64,000 nt of DNA, from positions 186,001-250,000 of the forward strand of contig NZ_CP032688.1 in assembly GCF_003627795.1 (NCBI RefSeq), read 5' to 3'. Under the pieces are notes generated by a model. That model saw only the letters and a list, made by a program, of their open reading frames with translations. It ran no database searches and was not told the origin of the DNA. Each line of letters opens with the position of its first letter. Position 1 is the first letter of the stretch. A program made the position numbers and the translations under genes. Source of the DNA: Rhizobium sp. CCGE531. GTDB taxonomy: Bacteria; Pseudomonadota; Alphaproteobacteria; Rhizobiales; Rhizobiaceae. Shown piece by piece: positions 41,961 to 50,775 of this stretch.

Positions 41961-42755
41961 ATGAGACTTTCTGGACGCACTGCCGTGGTGACGGGCGCTG
42001 GCCGGGGCATCGGACTGGCGATTGCTGAAGCCTATGTTCGCGAAGGCGCGAATGTCGTTATCGTCGACCGCGATCTGGAAGTGGCGAACGAAGCCGCTGA
42101 GCGGCTTGGGGAGCGGGCTTTGGCCGTCCGCGCCGATATCTCCGTCAACGAAGACGTTGAGACGATCGTTAAGGAAACGATTGGCCGGTTTGGCACGGTC
42201 GACATACTCGTTAACAACGCGGGCGTGGGCGCAACCACTCTGTTTCTCGAAAGCTCGAGGGAGGAATTCGAGCGCGTCGTCCGGATCAACCTGACTGGAA
42301 CATTCCTCGTGGCGCAAGCTTTCGCTCGGATCATGGCCGCCAAGGGTTATGGGAGAATCATCAATATCGCTTCGCTGTCCGGTCAGAAGGGCGGTGTCGG
42401 GCGTTCGGCTTATGGTGCCTCAAAAGCGGGCGTCGAACTCCTCACGAAGGTGATGGCGGTCGAACTCGCTGAATCGGGAATCAATGTGAATAACATCGCA
42501 CCGGGTCCGATATTGACCGAGGTCTCGAAAGTGATGCACACGGTCGAAACGCGTGACGCCTATCATCGGCTCGTTCCTCAACGCCGTTATGGCGAACCAT
42601 CGGAAATCGCTGACGCCGCGGTGTTCCTTGCGAGCGACGATGCTGCCTATATCACGGGGCACACCCTGAACGTCGACGGCGGCTTCCTGGCCGCTGGCCT
42701 CATGTTTCCATTCGATCCGAAAGCCTCAAAGCGGCTGGGACAGATCAGCGAATAA
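41961..42755 (+). CDS. Short-chain dehydrogenase/reductase of the acid-sugar pathway
   Basis: This 264-residue SDR has TGAGRGIG, the Asp of VIVDRDLE that favours NAD(H), NNAGVG, the catalytic IINIASLSG and YGASK, and the terminal NVDGGFLAAGL. The ATG of MRLSGR is preceded by TTGGAGGACGACG. It diverges from the kinase operon across a shared operator array. It probably oxidises a hydroxyl of the aldonate to give the 3-oxo acid used by the kinase; that step lacks another obvious candidate in this locus. Confidence 0.85.
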   Translation: MRLSGRTAVVTGAGRGIGLAIAEAYVREGANVVIVDRDLEVANEAAERLGERALAVRADISVNEDVETIVKETIGRFGTVDILVNNAGVGATTLFLESSREEFERVVRINLTGTFLVAQAFARIMAAKGYGRIINIASLSGQKGGVGRSAYGASKAGVELLTKVMAVELAESGINVNNIAPGPILTEVSKVMHTVETRDAYHRLVPQRRYGEPSEIADAAVFLASDDAAYITGHTLNVDGGFLAAGLMFPFDPKASKRLGQISE

Positions 42756-42808
42756 CCTGGAGAAGTGGCCAGTTCGACGTTCAGCATTTGTCGCAAGCGG
42801 CAAAACGC

Positions 42809-42824
42809 GGTATGACCTCGTACC
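42809..42824. promoter_or_regulatory. GntR-regulon operator, site 4 (autoregulation)
   Basis: GGTATGACCTCGTACC keeps the GGTAT-N6-(A/G)TACC spacing of sites 1 and 2 and is followed by TTCTC. It lies 32 nt upstream of the GntR start, as expected for a self-regulated repressor. Confidence 0.65.
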
Positions 42825-42855
42825 TTCTCAATTTCTGATTGGAGCGTAACCAGGA

Positions 42856-43557
42856 ATGCTGTCTGTTGACCCAAAGAAAATCCCAAGCCGACTGGACATA
42901 GCGCTCGACTACATTACGGGCGAAATTGCCAAAGGCAACTTTGGGCCCGGTGACAAACTTCCCAATGAAAAGGAGCTGGCCCAGCTTCTCGGTATCAGTC
43001 GCACTCCAATCAGAGAGGCGATCAAAACGCTCGCGGTGTCGGGTCTTGTCGAGACACGTCATGGCTTTGGAAATTACATCCGTAAGGACGAAGGCCTTCC
43101 GGCGATGCCACTCGCGATGTTTCAGCTCTATCTTCAGAGCTCGACGCCTGAGATGCTGATGGAGCTGCGATACGTTTTCGACCGCAACTGTTCAGAACTC
43201 GCGTCCCTGCGGCGCACGGACGAAGACCTCGCCGCAATGAGAGAGTGCATCGACAGACTGAAAAGGCTTTCGGAGGATTCGAACTCCGCGATCGAAGATC
43301 TCCTCAAGGCCGACCTCGATTTCCACCGAGCAATATACAAAGCTGCCGGAAACCCGTTGATCGTCGTGATCGCCGACTTCGTGCTGACGATGGTCGCTCC
43401 TTGGGTGCAAAAATCGCTAGAGGTCAGTGGCAAATGGCGCGCAGTCGATCTGCACGAACGCATGTTTGAAATGATCCGAGACAGAAAGACCGGTGACCTC
43501 AGCCGCGAGAGCGTCGAGGAAAACATGGAACACTTCCGCACATCATTGTTGAAATGA
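42856..43557 (+). CDS. GntR-family (FCD/FadR subgroup) regulator, likely master repressor of the acid-sugar regulon
   Basis: This 233-residue protein has the winged helix in YITGEIAKGNFGPGDKLP and ISRTPIREAIKTLAVSGLV, then an FCD domain with a likely metal site (DLDFHRAIYKAAGNPLI, DLHERMFEMIRD). Such repressors sense sugar acids or related metabolites. The candidate operators GGTAT-N6-ATACC and the associated heptads occur before this gene and before four other units in the window. It is convergent with rpiB, separated by a clear terminator hairpin. Confidence 0.88.
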   Translation: MLSVDPKKIPSRLDIALDYITGEIAKGNFGPGDKLPNEKELAQLLGISRTPIREAIKTLAVSGLVETRHGFGNYIRKDEGLPAMPLAMFQLYLQSSTPEMLMELRYVFDRNCSELASLRRTDEDLAAMRECIDRLKRLSEDSNSAIEDLLKADLDFHRAIYKAAGNPLIVVIADFVLTMVAPWVQKSLEVSGKWRAVDLHERMFEMIRDRKTGDLSRESVEENMEHFRTSLLK

Positions 43558-43717
43558 CAGCCAGGACATCACGTCAAGGCAAGGCGAATCTCGCATTTCG
43601 CGCAGGTCGCACTGCGATCATAACATGCGCTGCACCTGAAGGCGGACGCCAAACCCCGGATACCGCAAGCCGTCCAGTCTGATCGCCGGGTTCGGGAAAT
43701 CGCCACAGAACGTTAAT

Positions 43718-43742
43718 GCGCCAGGCTGATTGCGCCTGGCGC
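43718..43742. terminator. Hairpin between convergent gntR and rpiB
   Basis: GCGCCAGG (43718-43725) pairs with CCTGGCGC (43735-43742) around a nine-base loop. It is placed to end both convergent transcripts, although T-runs are weak. Confidence 0.55.
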
Positions 43743-43777
43743 GTCGGCCGCGAGCAGATGCTTGCACATCTTTCGAA

Positions 43778-44233
43778 CTAGCGAGCGTGGTATTTAGTAT
43801 CGACCTCGTCGATCGCGGCAACATTGCTCGCCGAGCGACCGTTCTCGTCGAACGTCTGGGCGAGGAAGGAGTCGACGATAGTCTTCGCAAGTTCCGATCC
43901 AATGACGCGGGCCCCCATGGTGATGATCTGGGCGTTGTTCGATAACGCCGCCCGCTCGGCGGAGTAGGTATCGTGTGTGAGGGCTGCCCTTACGCCCGGC
44001 ACCTTGTTCGCCGAAATGCAGACGCCGATCCCGGTGCCGCACAACAGGATGGCCTTGTCGTAGGTGCCGTCGAGCACGCCGTTGGCGACCCTGTCGGAGA
44101 GGTTCGCATAGAAATCGTCGAGACCGGCGTCCGTTCGGGAGACTTCGAATACCTCGAAACGGTCCTTGAGATAATCGGCGATGACCTTGGCGAGGCCTTC
44201 GCCCGCGCTGTCGCCTGCTACTGCAACTTTCAT
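43778..44233 (-). CDS. rpiB: RpiB/LacAB family sugar-phosphate isomerase (DerI/EryI-like)
   Basis: This 151-residue isomerase has the Asp of VAGDSAGEG, the catalytic-Cys loop [16 protein letters not shown] and the [10 protein letters not shown] and [10 protein letters not shown] segments. It interconverts keto- and aldo-phosphates. Next to a LerI/EryH-type isomerase gene, the expected reaction is D-erythrulose 4-phosphate to D-erythrose 4-phosphate, as EryI/RpiB does in erythritol catabolism. The third of three closely spaced starts (ATG AAA GTT) was chosen because GAGGAG is then 8 nt away. It is the last gene of a five-gene operon. Confidence 0.87.
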   Translation of the reverse strand: MKVAVAGDSAGEGLAKVIADYLKDRFEVFEVSRTDAGLDDFYANLSDRVANGVLDGTYDKAILLCGTGIGVCISANKVPGVRAALTHDTYSAERAALSNNAQIITMGARVIGSELAKTIVDSFLAQTFDENGRSASNVAAIDEVDTKYHAR

Positions 44234-44245
44234 CTTCATCACTCC

Positions 44246-45016
44246 TCAGATTTTGGCCGCGCACTTTGTCAGGATGTCGAGGTAGCCCTCGATCTTCCAG
44301 GCCGAGCGGCCGATGAACAGCCCATCGACATGAGGGCAGGATATGAGCTCTTCGCAGTTGCCCGCGTTGACCGAACCGCCGTAGAGGCAGGGAATGCGCC
44401 GGCCGAGCACGGCTTCCGCGAACGCTATGATCTCGGCCTGGCGGGCGTCGGCGTAGTCCGCTGTCGCGGGGATCCCATTGACGCCAATGGCCCAAACAGG
44501 CTCGTAGGCAAGCAGTATCGGTTTGTCCTTCTGGTCGGTGGAAAGGCTTCCCAACGCGCCGCGAACCTGGCGCTCGAGAACGTCGTGGGCTCGCCCGGCC
44601 TCGCGTTCGGGAAGTGTCTCCCCTATGCAGATGAGCGGGATCAAGCCGTGGCGAACCGCCGCCTCGACTTTCAGCCCTACCGTCACGTCCGTCTCGCCGA
44701 AATGTTCACGCCTCTCGGAGTGACCAAGTTCGACGATGTCGACGTTGCAGTCCTTGAGCATCAGGGGGGAAATCTCGCCCGTCCAGGCGCCCTCATCGTC
44801 CCAGTGCATGTTCTGCGCGCCGACCTTCACCGACGTGCCCGCCAACGTGGTCTTCACTTCTCGGACAACAGTGAAAGGAGGGATGACAAAGCGCTGGATG
44901 CGCGGATGGGACGTGATGTCTGCGGCCCTGAGACCGTGTGCAAATTGCGCGGCATCGGCAAGCGTCTTATTCATCTTCCAGCTGGTGCCAATCCAGAGGG
45001 TTTTCTTCTCGGTCAT
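44246..45016 (-). CDS. lerI: L-erythrulose-1-phosphate isomerase (TIM-family, EryH/LerI-like)
   Basis: This 256-residue triosephosphate-isomerase-family protein has Lys14 in WIGTSWKMNKTLA, His99 in VELGHSERREHFGETD and Glu172 in YEPVWAIG. The GTSWKMNKTL start and the QNMHWDDEGAWTGEIS stretch resemble the EryH/TpiA2 branch rather than central-glycolysis TIM (usually AGNWKMNG). EryH/LerI converts L-erythrulose 1-phosphate to D-erythrulose 4-phosphate, the product expected from the RuBisCO-like decarboxylase. It lies 12 nt before rpiB. Confidence 0.84.
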   Translation of the reverse strand: MTEKKTLWIGTSWKMNKTLADAAQFAHGLRAADITSHPRIQRFVIPPFTVVREVKTTLAGTSVKVGAQNMHWDDEGAWTGEISPLMLKDCNVDIVELGHSERREHFGETDVTVGLKVEAAVRHGLIPLICIGETLPEREAGRAHDVLERQVRGALGSLSTDQKDKPILLAYEPVWAIGVNGIPATADYADARQAEIIAFAEAVLGRRIPCLYGGSVNAGNCEELISCPHVDGLFIGRSAWKIEGYLDILTKCAAKI

Positions 45017-45058
45017 GTCTCACTTCACCACGTTTGCGTTCGAATTGCTGTGGCCGAC

Positions 45059-46108
45059 CTAGAGCGAGCCGGCTCGATACCGCTTCGCCATTTCCGCGAG
45101 CGGCACAACGTTAATGGAGCTTGCGCGCCCTGCCGTTCCGAAAGCTTCGAATCTTTCGCGGCACAGCTTTGAAAGCGCCGTCATCGCAGGCTTCAAGTAC
45201 TTGCGGGGGTCGAATTCTGTCGGATCTTCGGCCAGCACTCGGCGCACCTGCCCCGTCATTGCCATGCGGCAATCCGTGTCGATGTTGACCTTTCGTACGC
45301 CATGCCGAATGCCGCGCAAGATTTCCTCCAACGGCACGCCCCAGGTCGGCTTCATCCGCCCGCCGAAGCGATTGAAGATCTCCTGCAACTCCTCCGGCAC
45401 GCTTGACGAACCGTGCATGACGAGATGGGTATTCGGAAGTTTCCGGTGGATCGCCTCGATAACATCCATTGCCAGCACGTTACCGTCCGGCCGGCGTGAG
45501 AACTTGTAGGCGCCATGGCTGGTGCCCATCGCGACGGCAAGCGCATCCACCTTGGTCTCCGCGACAAACTTCGCGGCCTCCTCCGGATCGGTCAGAAGCT
45601 GATGCGGATCGAGCTTGCCTTCGACACCGTGACCGTCTTCCGCCTCGCCCGTACCGGTCTCAAGCGAGCCCAGAACGCCAAGCTCTCCTTCCACCGAAAC
45701 CCCTGCCCAATGGGCCGTGTCGCTCACGCTTCTCGTGACCTTGACGTTGTAGTCCCAGTCCGCCGTGGTTTTCCCGTCAGCAAGGATCGATCCGTCCATC
45801 ATGACGGACGTAAAGCCGTGCTGGATCGCAGTGACGCAGGTGCTCGGTTCGTTTCCGTGGTCAAGATGGACGCAAACGGGGATATTGGGATAGATCTCCG
45901 TCACCGCATCCATCATGTGCTTGAGCATGATGTCGTTGACATAGGCTCGGGCCCCACGGCTCGCCTGGAGGATGACAGGCGAATCCGTTTCATCGGCCGC
46001 TTCCATGATGGCAAGTGCCTGTTCCATGTTGTTGATGTTGAACGCCGGAACGCCGTATCCGTGTTCGGCGGCGTCGTCCAACAATTGGCGGAGAGTGATC
46101 CTGGCCAT
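45059..46108 (-). CDS. fba: Class II fructose/sedoheptulose-bisphosphate aldolase (CbbA-like)
   Basis: This 349-residue class IIB aldolase has zinc-site segments VCVHLDHG (His), SVEGELG (Glu), GTSHGAYK (His) and VMHGSSSVP (His). Residue patterns such as [27 protein letters not shown] match the Calvin-cycle CbbA type. It condenses DHAP with glyceraldehyde 3-phosphate or with D-erythrose 4-phosphate to give sedoheptulose 1,7-bisphosphate. Its place between a bisphosphatase gene and a tetrose-phosphate isomerase gene favours the latter use. Confidence 0.9.
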   Translation of the reverse strand: MARITLRQLLDDAAEHGYGVPAFNINNMEQALAIMEAADETDSPVILQASRGARAYVNDIMLKHMMDAVTEIYPNIPVCVHLDHGNEPSTCVTAIQHGFTSVMMDGSILADGKTTADWDYNVKVTRSVSDTAHWAGVSVEGELGVLGSLETGTGEAEDGHGVEGKLDPHQLLTDPEEAAKFVAETKVDALAVAMGTSHGAYKFSRRPDGNVLAMDVIEAIHRKLPNTHLVMHGSSSVPEELQEIFNRFGGRMKPTWGVPLEEILRGIRHGVRKVNIDTDCRMAMTGQVRRVLAEDPTEFDPRKYLKPAMTALSKLCRERFEAFGTAGRASSINVVPLAEMAKRYRAGSL

Positions 46109-46114
46109 GTAATC

Positions 46115-47137
46115 TCACTCGCTGGATGGGTTGGAATTGAGATAGCTCGCGATCAGGTCGACCTCGGCCGCCGAACCGAAGACGAGCGGCGTGCGGCAAT
46201 GGTGCGAGGTCGGGACCTTGTCCAGGATCGCCGAAGCGCCGTCCGTCGCCCGTGCCCCCGCCTGCTCCATCAGGAACGCAATCGGGTTTGCCTCGTACAC
46301 CAGGCGAAGGCGCCCATTTTCAAAGCCCGGTCGCTTGTCGCCGGCGTAGAAGAACACACCGCCCCTGAGCAGAATCCGGTGGAGCTCTCCGACTGCCGAT
46401 CCGAGCCAGCGCATGTTGAAATCGCGGCCGCGCGTTCCCTCCTTGCCGTCCAGACAATCCTGAAGGTACCGGCTCATAGCAGGGTGAAGGTGACGGTGGT
46501 TGGAAGCGTTATATGCAAGCTCGGACGTGTCGCGAGGTATCTGTACCTGCCTTTTGACGATCAGGAACTCGCCGGTTTGGGGATGCATCGTCGCAAGCAG
46601 CACGCCATCTCCGACCGAGAAGCCCAGATCCACGGTGTTGCCGAATGAGACATAACCGGCCGCGGCCTGTCGATTTCCAGGGGCTAAAAAGGGATCATCA
46701 GCTTCGCTGAAAGGCATGATCGAGAAGATCGTGCCGACGGCGGTGCCCAGCCCGACATTGCCTGAACCGTCGATCGGATCGATTGCGACCGCAAAACGCT
46801 GGCCATTGAGCATAACTGGCGCGTCGGCCTCCTCGGACAGGACCCTGGCAGCGCCTGCGCGTGCGAGTGTTTCGATGAACAACTCGTGCGACGCGATGTC
46901 GATTGCCTTTTGCGCATCACCGTCGGCATTTGATCCGACAAGGCGGGCCGGATCGCCCTCCAGGGAACCCGCTGCGATGCGTGCGGATAAAAGACAGGCG
47001 GCATCCAACACACCGTTGATTAGAGCCGCCACCCCCTGACGGGACAAATCCTCACCAGCCCAGGTCGAGAGGTACTCATCGACAGAACCATACTGGACGC
47101 GCGCTTCGTCATTTCCGAGTGTCGCCGGCGCGCTCAT
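46115..47137 (-). CDS. fbp: Class I fructose/sedoheptulose-1,6(7)-bisphosphatase (CbbF-like)
   Basis: This 340-residue phosphatase has the metal-binding [18 protein letters not shown] motif, EADAPV as a further ligand segment, and the substrate-binding [16 protein letters not shown] and [15 protein letters not shown]. Its ATG overlaps the transketolase stop (ATGA). With the adjacent aldolase it can hydrolyse sedoheptulose 1,7-bisphosphate to sedoheptulose 7-phosphate, the substrate of the transketolase encoded just upstream. Confidence 0.9.
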   Translation of the reverse strand: MSAPATLGNDEARVQYGSVDEYLSTWAGEDLSRQGVAALINGVLDAACLLSARIAAGSLEGDPARLVGSNADGDAQKAIDIASHELFIETLARAGAARVLSEEADAPVMLNGQRFAVAIDPIDGSGNVGLGTAVGTIFSIMPFSEADDPFLAPGNRQAAAGYVSFGNTVDLGFSVGDGVLLATMHPQTGEFLIVKRQVQIPRDTSELAYNASNHRHLHPAMSRYLQDCLDGKEGTRGRDFNMRWLGSAVGELHRILLRGGVFFYAGDKRPGFENGRLRLVYEANPIAFLMEQAGARATDGASAILDKVPTSHHCRTPLVFGSAAEVDLIASYLNSNPSSE

Positions 47138-49128
47138 TGCTTGCCCCTTATCCTTGCTAGGGCGCGCGTGACGATTGCGTTACGCGTGATCCCGAATTGC
47201 TCGTACAGCGTCTCGGCCGGCGCTGACGCCCCGAAGCCGGACATTCCGATTACGTCGTCTTCGCTGTCGACATACCTGGTCCAGCCGAACTTCGAGAGCG
47301 CTTCCACGGCAATGCGTGGAGCCCTCCCGAGGACCGAGCTGCGGTAGTCCTTGGGCTGCTGTTCGAAGAGATCCCAGCTCGGCATCGAGACGACCGCGGC
47401 CGGAAAGTTTTCCGCCTCAAGCTCTTCAGCCGCCTGGATCGCAAGCGCGACCTCCGTTCCGGTGGCGATGATTGTGATGGCACGTTCGCTGCTGGCTTCC
47501 CGCAGCAGATAGGCTCCCCGTGCGCAGCGATTGATGCCGTCATGCTCGGTGCGCAGTTGTGGGACATTCTGCCGCGAGAGCGCCAGAACCGACGGCGTGT
47601 TCTTGCTGGTTATTACAAGATCCCAGCATTCCAGCGTCTCGATGGTGTCCGCGGGCCGGAATACATGCAAGTTCGGCATTGCCCTGAGGCTGGCAAGATG
47701 CTCGACGGGTTGGTGGGTTGGACCGTCTTCGCCGAGACCGATCGAGTCATGCGTCATCACGAAGATAGAGCGGACGCCCATCAGAGCCGCCACACGAATG
47801 GCATTGCGGCAATAATCCGAGAAGACGAGGAACGTGCCACCATACGGTATGACGCCGCCGTGAGCCGCCATACCGTTCATCGCTGCGGCCATGGCAAACT
47901 CTCTGACGCCATAGCTGACATACCGCCCGCTTGCAGCGGCGGTGAAGTCGCTGTCGACGGACGGAACCCGGGTCAAGTTTGAGTGGGTGAGGTCAGCGGA
48001 ACCGCCGATCATTTCCGGAAGCAGCTCCGTCAGCGCTTCCAGTGCGATCTGGCTTGCCTTACGCGTTGCCACTGATTGCGGCTTGTCGAGCAGCTTTGCC
48101 TTGGCGGCGTTCACCGCTTCTTCGTATCGCGCCGGCAATGAGCCGGCGGTGCGGCGTTGAAACTCACTTCTGACATCTGTTTCCGCTGTCTCGAGCCGCG
48201 CTTGCCAGTCCTTGCGCGCCTTGGCGCCCTTCGCGCCGACTTCGCGCCAAGTTTTGAGGATCGGAGCAGGAATCTCGAAAGCGTCCGCCGTCCAGCCATA
48301 GGCTGCCTTTGTCGCGGCGGCTTCGCTGGCGCCGAGCGGTGCACCATGTACGGAGCTTGTTCCTGCCCTTGACGGAGAGCCGTATCCAATGATGGTTTTC
48401 AGGGCTATGAGGGATGGTCTGGATGCTTCCGCCTTCGCTTGCGAGATCGCCGCGTCGATCGCATCCGGATCATGACCGTCAACGCGCTGCGTGTGCCATC
48501 CGTACGCGTCGAACCTCGCGAGCACATCTTCCGAAAACGCGATTGCAGTCGAGCCGTCGATGGTGATGGAGTTGTCGTCGTAGAGGACGATCAACTTGCC
48601 GAGCTGAAGATGGCCGGCCAGCGAAGCAGCTTCCTGACCAACACCTTCCATGAGACACCCATCTCCACAGAAGACGTAGGTCCGGTGATCGACAAGTGCT
48701 GTGCCAAATTCCGTTGATAGGCGTCGCTCCGCGATAGCCATTCCGACAGCAGACGCGATCCCCTGTCCCAGCGGCCCGGTGGTCGTCTCGACGCCAGCGG
48801 TATGCCCGTATTCGGGATGACCTGGCGTTTTGGAGCCCCATTGGCGGAAGTTGCGAACCTCCTCAATCGTCATGTCTTCGTACCCGGTGAGGTGCAGAAG
48901 GCTGTAGAGCAGCATCGAGCCATGGCCGTTCGACAGGACGAAACGATCGCGGTCCGGCCAGCCAGGTTCGCTCGAATCGAACTTGAGGTGCCGGCCGAAC
49001 AGCACCGCCGCCGCATCAGCCATGCCCATGGGCATTCCGGGGTGCCCGGACTTTGCGGCCTCAACCGCGTCGATTGACAGGACTCGGATAGCGCTCGCGA
49101 GATCGCGGATGGAAACTGCTGCTGTCAA
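47134..49128 (-). CDS. tkt: Transketolase
   Basis: This 664-residue thiamine-diphosphate enzyme has [32 protein letters not shown], the cofactor-binding [15 protein letters not shown] with [10 protein letters not shown], and [24 protein letters not shown] start is chosen because GGGAGG sits 5 nt before it, while an ATG five codons upstream lies within that site. It transfers two-carbon units between sugar phosphates. As first gene of an operon with fbp, fba, lerI and rpiB, it should recycle erythrose 4-phosphate and sedoheptulose 7-phosphate into pentose phosphates. Operator site 5 lies upstream. Confidence 0.92.
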   Translation of the reverse strand: MTAAVSIRDLASAIRVLSIDAVEAAKSGHPGMPMGMADAAAVLFGRHLKFDSSEPGWPDRDRFVLSNGHGSMLLYSLLHLTGYEDMTIEEVRNFRQWGSKTPGHPEYGHTAGVETTTGPLGQGIASAVGMAIAERRLSTEFGTALVDHRTYVFCGDGCLMEGVGQEAASLAGHLQLGKLIVLYDDNSITIDGSTAIAFSEDVLARFDAYGWHTQRVDGHDPDAIDAAISQAKAEASRPSLIALKTIIGYGSPSRAGTSSVHGAPLGASEAAATKAAYGWTADAFEIPAPILKTWREVGAKGAKARKDWQARLETAETDVRSEFQRRTAGSLPARYEEAVNAAKAKLLDKPQSVATRKASQIALEALTELLPEMIGGSADLTHSNLTRVPSVDSDFTAAASGRYVSYGVREFAMAAAMNGMAAHGGVIPYGGTFLVFSDYCRNAIRVAALMGVRSIFVMTHDSIGLGEDGPTHQPVEHLASLRAMPNLHVFRPADTIETLECWDLVITSKNTPSVLALSRQNVPQLRTEHDGINRCARGAYLLREASSERAITIIATGTEVALAIQAAEELEAENFPAAVVSMPSWDLFEQQPKDYRSSVLGRAPRIAVEALSKFGWTRYVDSEDDVIGMSGFGASAPAETLYEQFGITRNAIVTRALARIRGKQ

Positions 49129-49589
49129 TTCTTCCTCCCTCATAAACCGCGACCATTGTGGCGCACCTTTTTGGATATCACAATAAATAAATCACAAAAT
49201 CACGCACTCGTCGTGATAAACGCAACAATATCACATTTTCTTGTCGAAAATGCGCTATGTATGCGTCATACCTCATACCTCATACCTTATACCTCCGTGT
49301 ATGCGCAATATCTTTTATGGACCGCCACGTCGAACGCTAGCCGCTCAGGCCAGATCGCATTTATGGGGCGATCTGCTTCGATCCGTTTGGTGGCGAACGG
49401 ACCACATGATCACCGTAATCGCTACCGCCTTGGGCATTCGAGGATGATTGAAACCATCCCAAATCCGGGATGGCCGAGTCGGTTCGCAATGCTTCTGGAC
49501 ATTTCTTCAGTTGACACATCCTATAAATGCATTACCGTATACGTTATTGAATTTGAGGAACTCAATAGGCCTTAATGGGAGGAACCAAG
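49129..49589. other. Divergent regulatory region between tkt operon and importer D operon
   Basis: No gene is seen. The region is AT-rich around 49170-49260 and contains the heptad operator array (listed separately). Near the importer D side there is a TTGACA at 49511-49516 and a CGTATACG palindrome at 49536-49543 within ACCGTATACGTT. The latter may be the site of a second regulator, perhaps the GntR protein encoded at 54245. Confidence 0.5.
49257..49295. promoter_or_regulatory. GntR-regulon operator, site 5 (heptad array, tkt/importer D)
   Basis: GTATGCGTCATACC (N5 instead of N6 between the half sites) is followed by tandem heptads CATACCT, CATACCT and TATACCT, then C. The phase of 7 bp is the same as in the array at 41907-41937. 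The site lies about 130 nt upstream of the transketolase start and about 300 nt upstream of the importer D binding-protein start. Confidence 0.62.
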
Positions 49590-50720
49590 ATGCCTTTGAC
49601 GATGCGCAAGTCCCTACAGATGATCGCCCTTGCCGCCGCCCTCGGCGGTAGCGCAGCCTATGCGCCAAGCGCTTTCGCGGTCGATATCGATAAACAGATC
49701 AAGGATATTGAAAGTCACCCGGCAAGCGGGCCCAACGGCGAGAAAGCGACCCTCGCGAGCGACCTGAAGCTATCTGCCGAAGAGATCGAAAAGATCAAGA
49801 CGAAGCACGCCAAAGCGGCGATTGTGATGCACTACACGGCGTCTGACTGGGCCAAGGCCCAGATGGCCGGGCAAAAGAAGGCTCTGGAAGAGCTCGGCGT
49901 CGAAATCGTTGCGACGACTGATGCTGGATATCGCGCGGAGCAGCAAGTTTCAGACATCGAAAGCGTCATGGCGCTCAAACCTGACGTTATGATCACCGTT
50001 CCCGCCGAACAGTCAGCCACCGCCGCAGCATACAAGAAAGCTGCTGCCGCTGGCATCAAGATCATCTTCCTCGACCAGACCGGCGCCGGGATGAAGGCTG
50101 GCAAAGACTATGTGAGCCTCGTCTCTTCCGACAACCGTGGCATGGGAAAGGTCGCGGCACTGCTCATGGCCAAGGCGCTCGACGGCAAGGGCGAAATCGG
50201 TCTCATCCCGCATGCGTCCGACCTTTTTGCTACGAAAGAACGAGTTGTCGGCTTCAAGGAAGCGATCAAGGATTATCCCGATATCAAGGTCGTCCAGGAG
50301 ACCGGTGTCGGAGGCCCCGATTTCTCAAGCGAATCCGAGCGCGTCGCCTCCGCAATGCTGACGGCGCACCCGAACCTCAATGGCATCTGGGCTGTGTGGG
50401 ACGTTCCAACGGAAGGCGTTCTGTCAGCGGCGCGCGCAGCGGGCGCGTCCAAGAACCTCGTCATCACCACTTGCGACCTTGGCGTCAACATCTCGATCGA
50501 CATGGCTAAGAAGGGTTACGTCAAGGGAACGGGCTCCCAGCGTCCGTACGGCGCCGGCTATGCCGAGGGCATCCTTGCGGGATACGCCCTTCTCGGAAAG
50601 GACGCACCTCCCTACGTCGTGCTCCCGGCCCTTGCCGTAACCCGCGATAACCTGATCGAGGCGTGGCCGCAGTCGAACGGCGACCAGGCTCCGAAGATTC
50701 TCACCGACGCAATGAACTGA
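49590..50720 (+). CDS. CUT2 sugar-binding periplasmic protein (importer D)
   Basis: This 376-residue binding protein has a signal peptide (MPLTMRKSLQMIALAAAL, cleavage near AFAVD). An extra charged linker of about 50 residues (VDIDKQIKDIESHPASG onward) comes before the sugar-binding fold starts at AAIVMHYTASDWAKAQ. Later motifs are ALKPDVMITVPAEQ, GIKIIFLDQTG and GIWAVWDVPTEGVLSA. The ATG was chosen because GGGAGGAACC is 6 nt upstream. The 50-residue extension distinguishes it from the other three binding proteins here. The OtnK/OtnC genes downstream suggest a sugar or sugar-acid ligand. Confidence 0.88.
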   Translation: MPLTMRKSLQMIALAAALGGSAAYAPSAFAVDIDKQIKDIESHPASGPNGEKATLASDLKLSAEEIEKIKTKHAKAAIVMHYTASDWAKAQMAGQKKALEELGVEIVATTDAGYRAEQQVSDIESVMALKPDVMITVPAEQSATAAAYKKAAAAGIKIIFLDQTGAGMKAGKDYVSLVSSDNRGMGKVAALLMAKALDGKGEIGLIPHASDLFATKERVVGFKEAIKDYPDIKVVQETGVGGPDFSSESERVASAMLTAHPNLNGIWAVWDVPTEGVLSAARAAGASKNLVITTCDLGVNISIDMAKKGYVKGTGSQRPYGAGYAEGILAGYALLGKDAPPYVVLPALAVTRDNLIEAWPQSNGDQAPKILTDAMN

Positions 50721-50728
50721 CGGTGCGC

Positions 50729-50750
50729 GGGAGCGGCTCCGCCCGCTCCC
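50729..50750 (+). terminator. Intercistronic hairpin after the importer D binding-protein gene
   Basis: GGGAGCGG (50729-50736) pairs perfectly with CCGCTCCC (50743-50750) around a six-base loop, 9 nt past the binding-protein stop. There is no T-tract. By position it matches the hairpins of importers A and B and probably protects the 3' end of the binding-protein message. Confidence 0.55.
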
Positions 50751-50775
50751 CGTCCCAAAGCGGCGGACAACGACC

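Noticed and set aside
45059..49143. Autotrophic Calvin cycle operon
   Set aside because: tkt, fbp and fba resemble cbbT, cbbF and cbbA, but cbbP, cbbL, cbbS and cbbR are missing. The operon instead ends with tetrose-phosphate isomerase-type genes.
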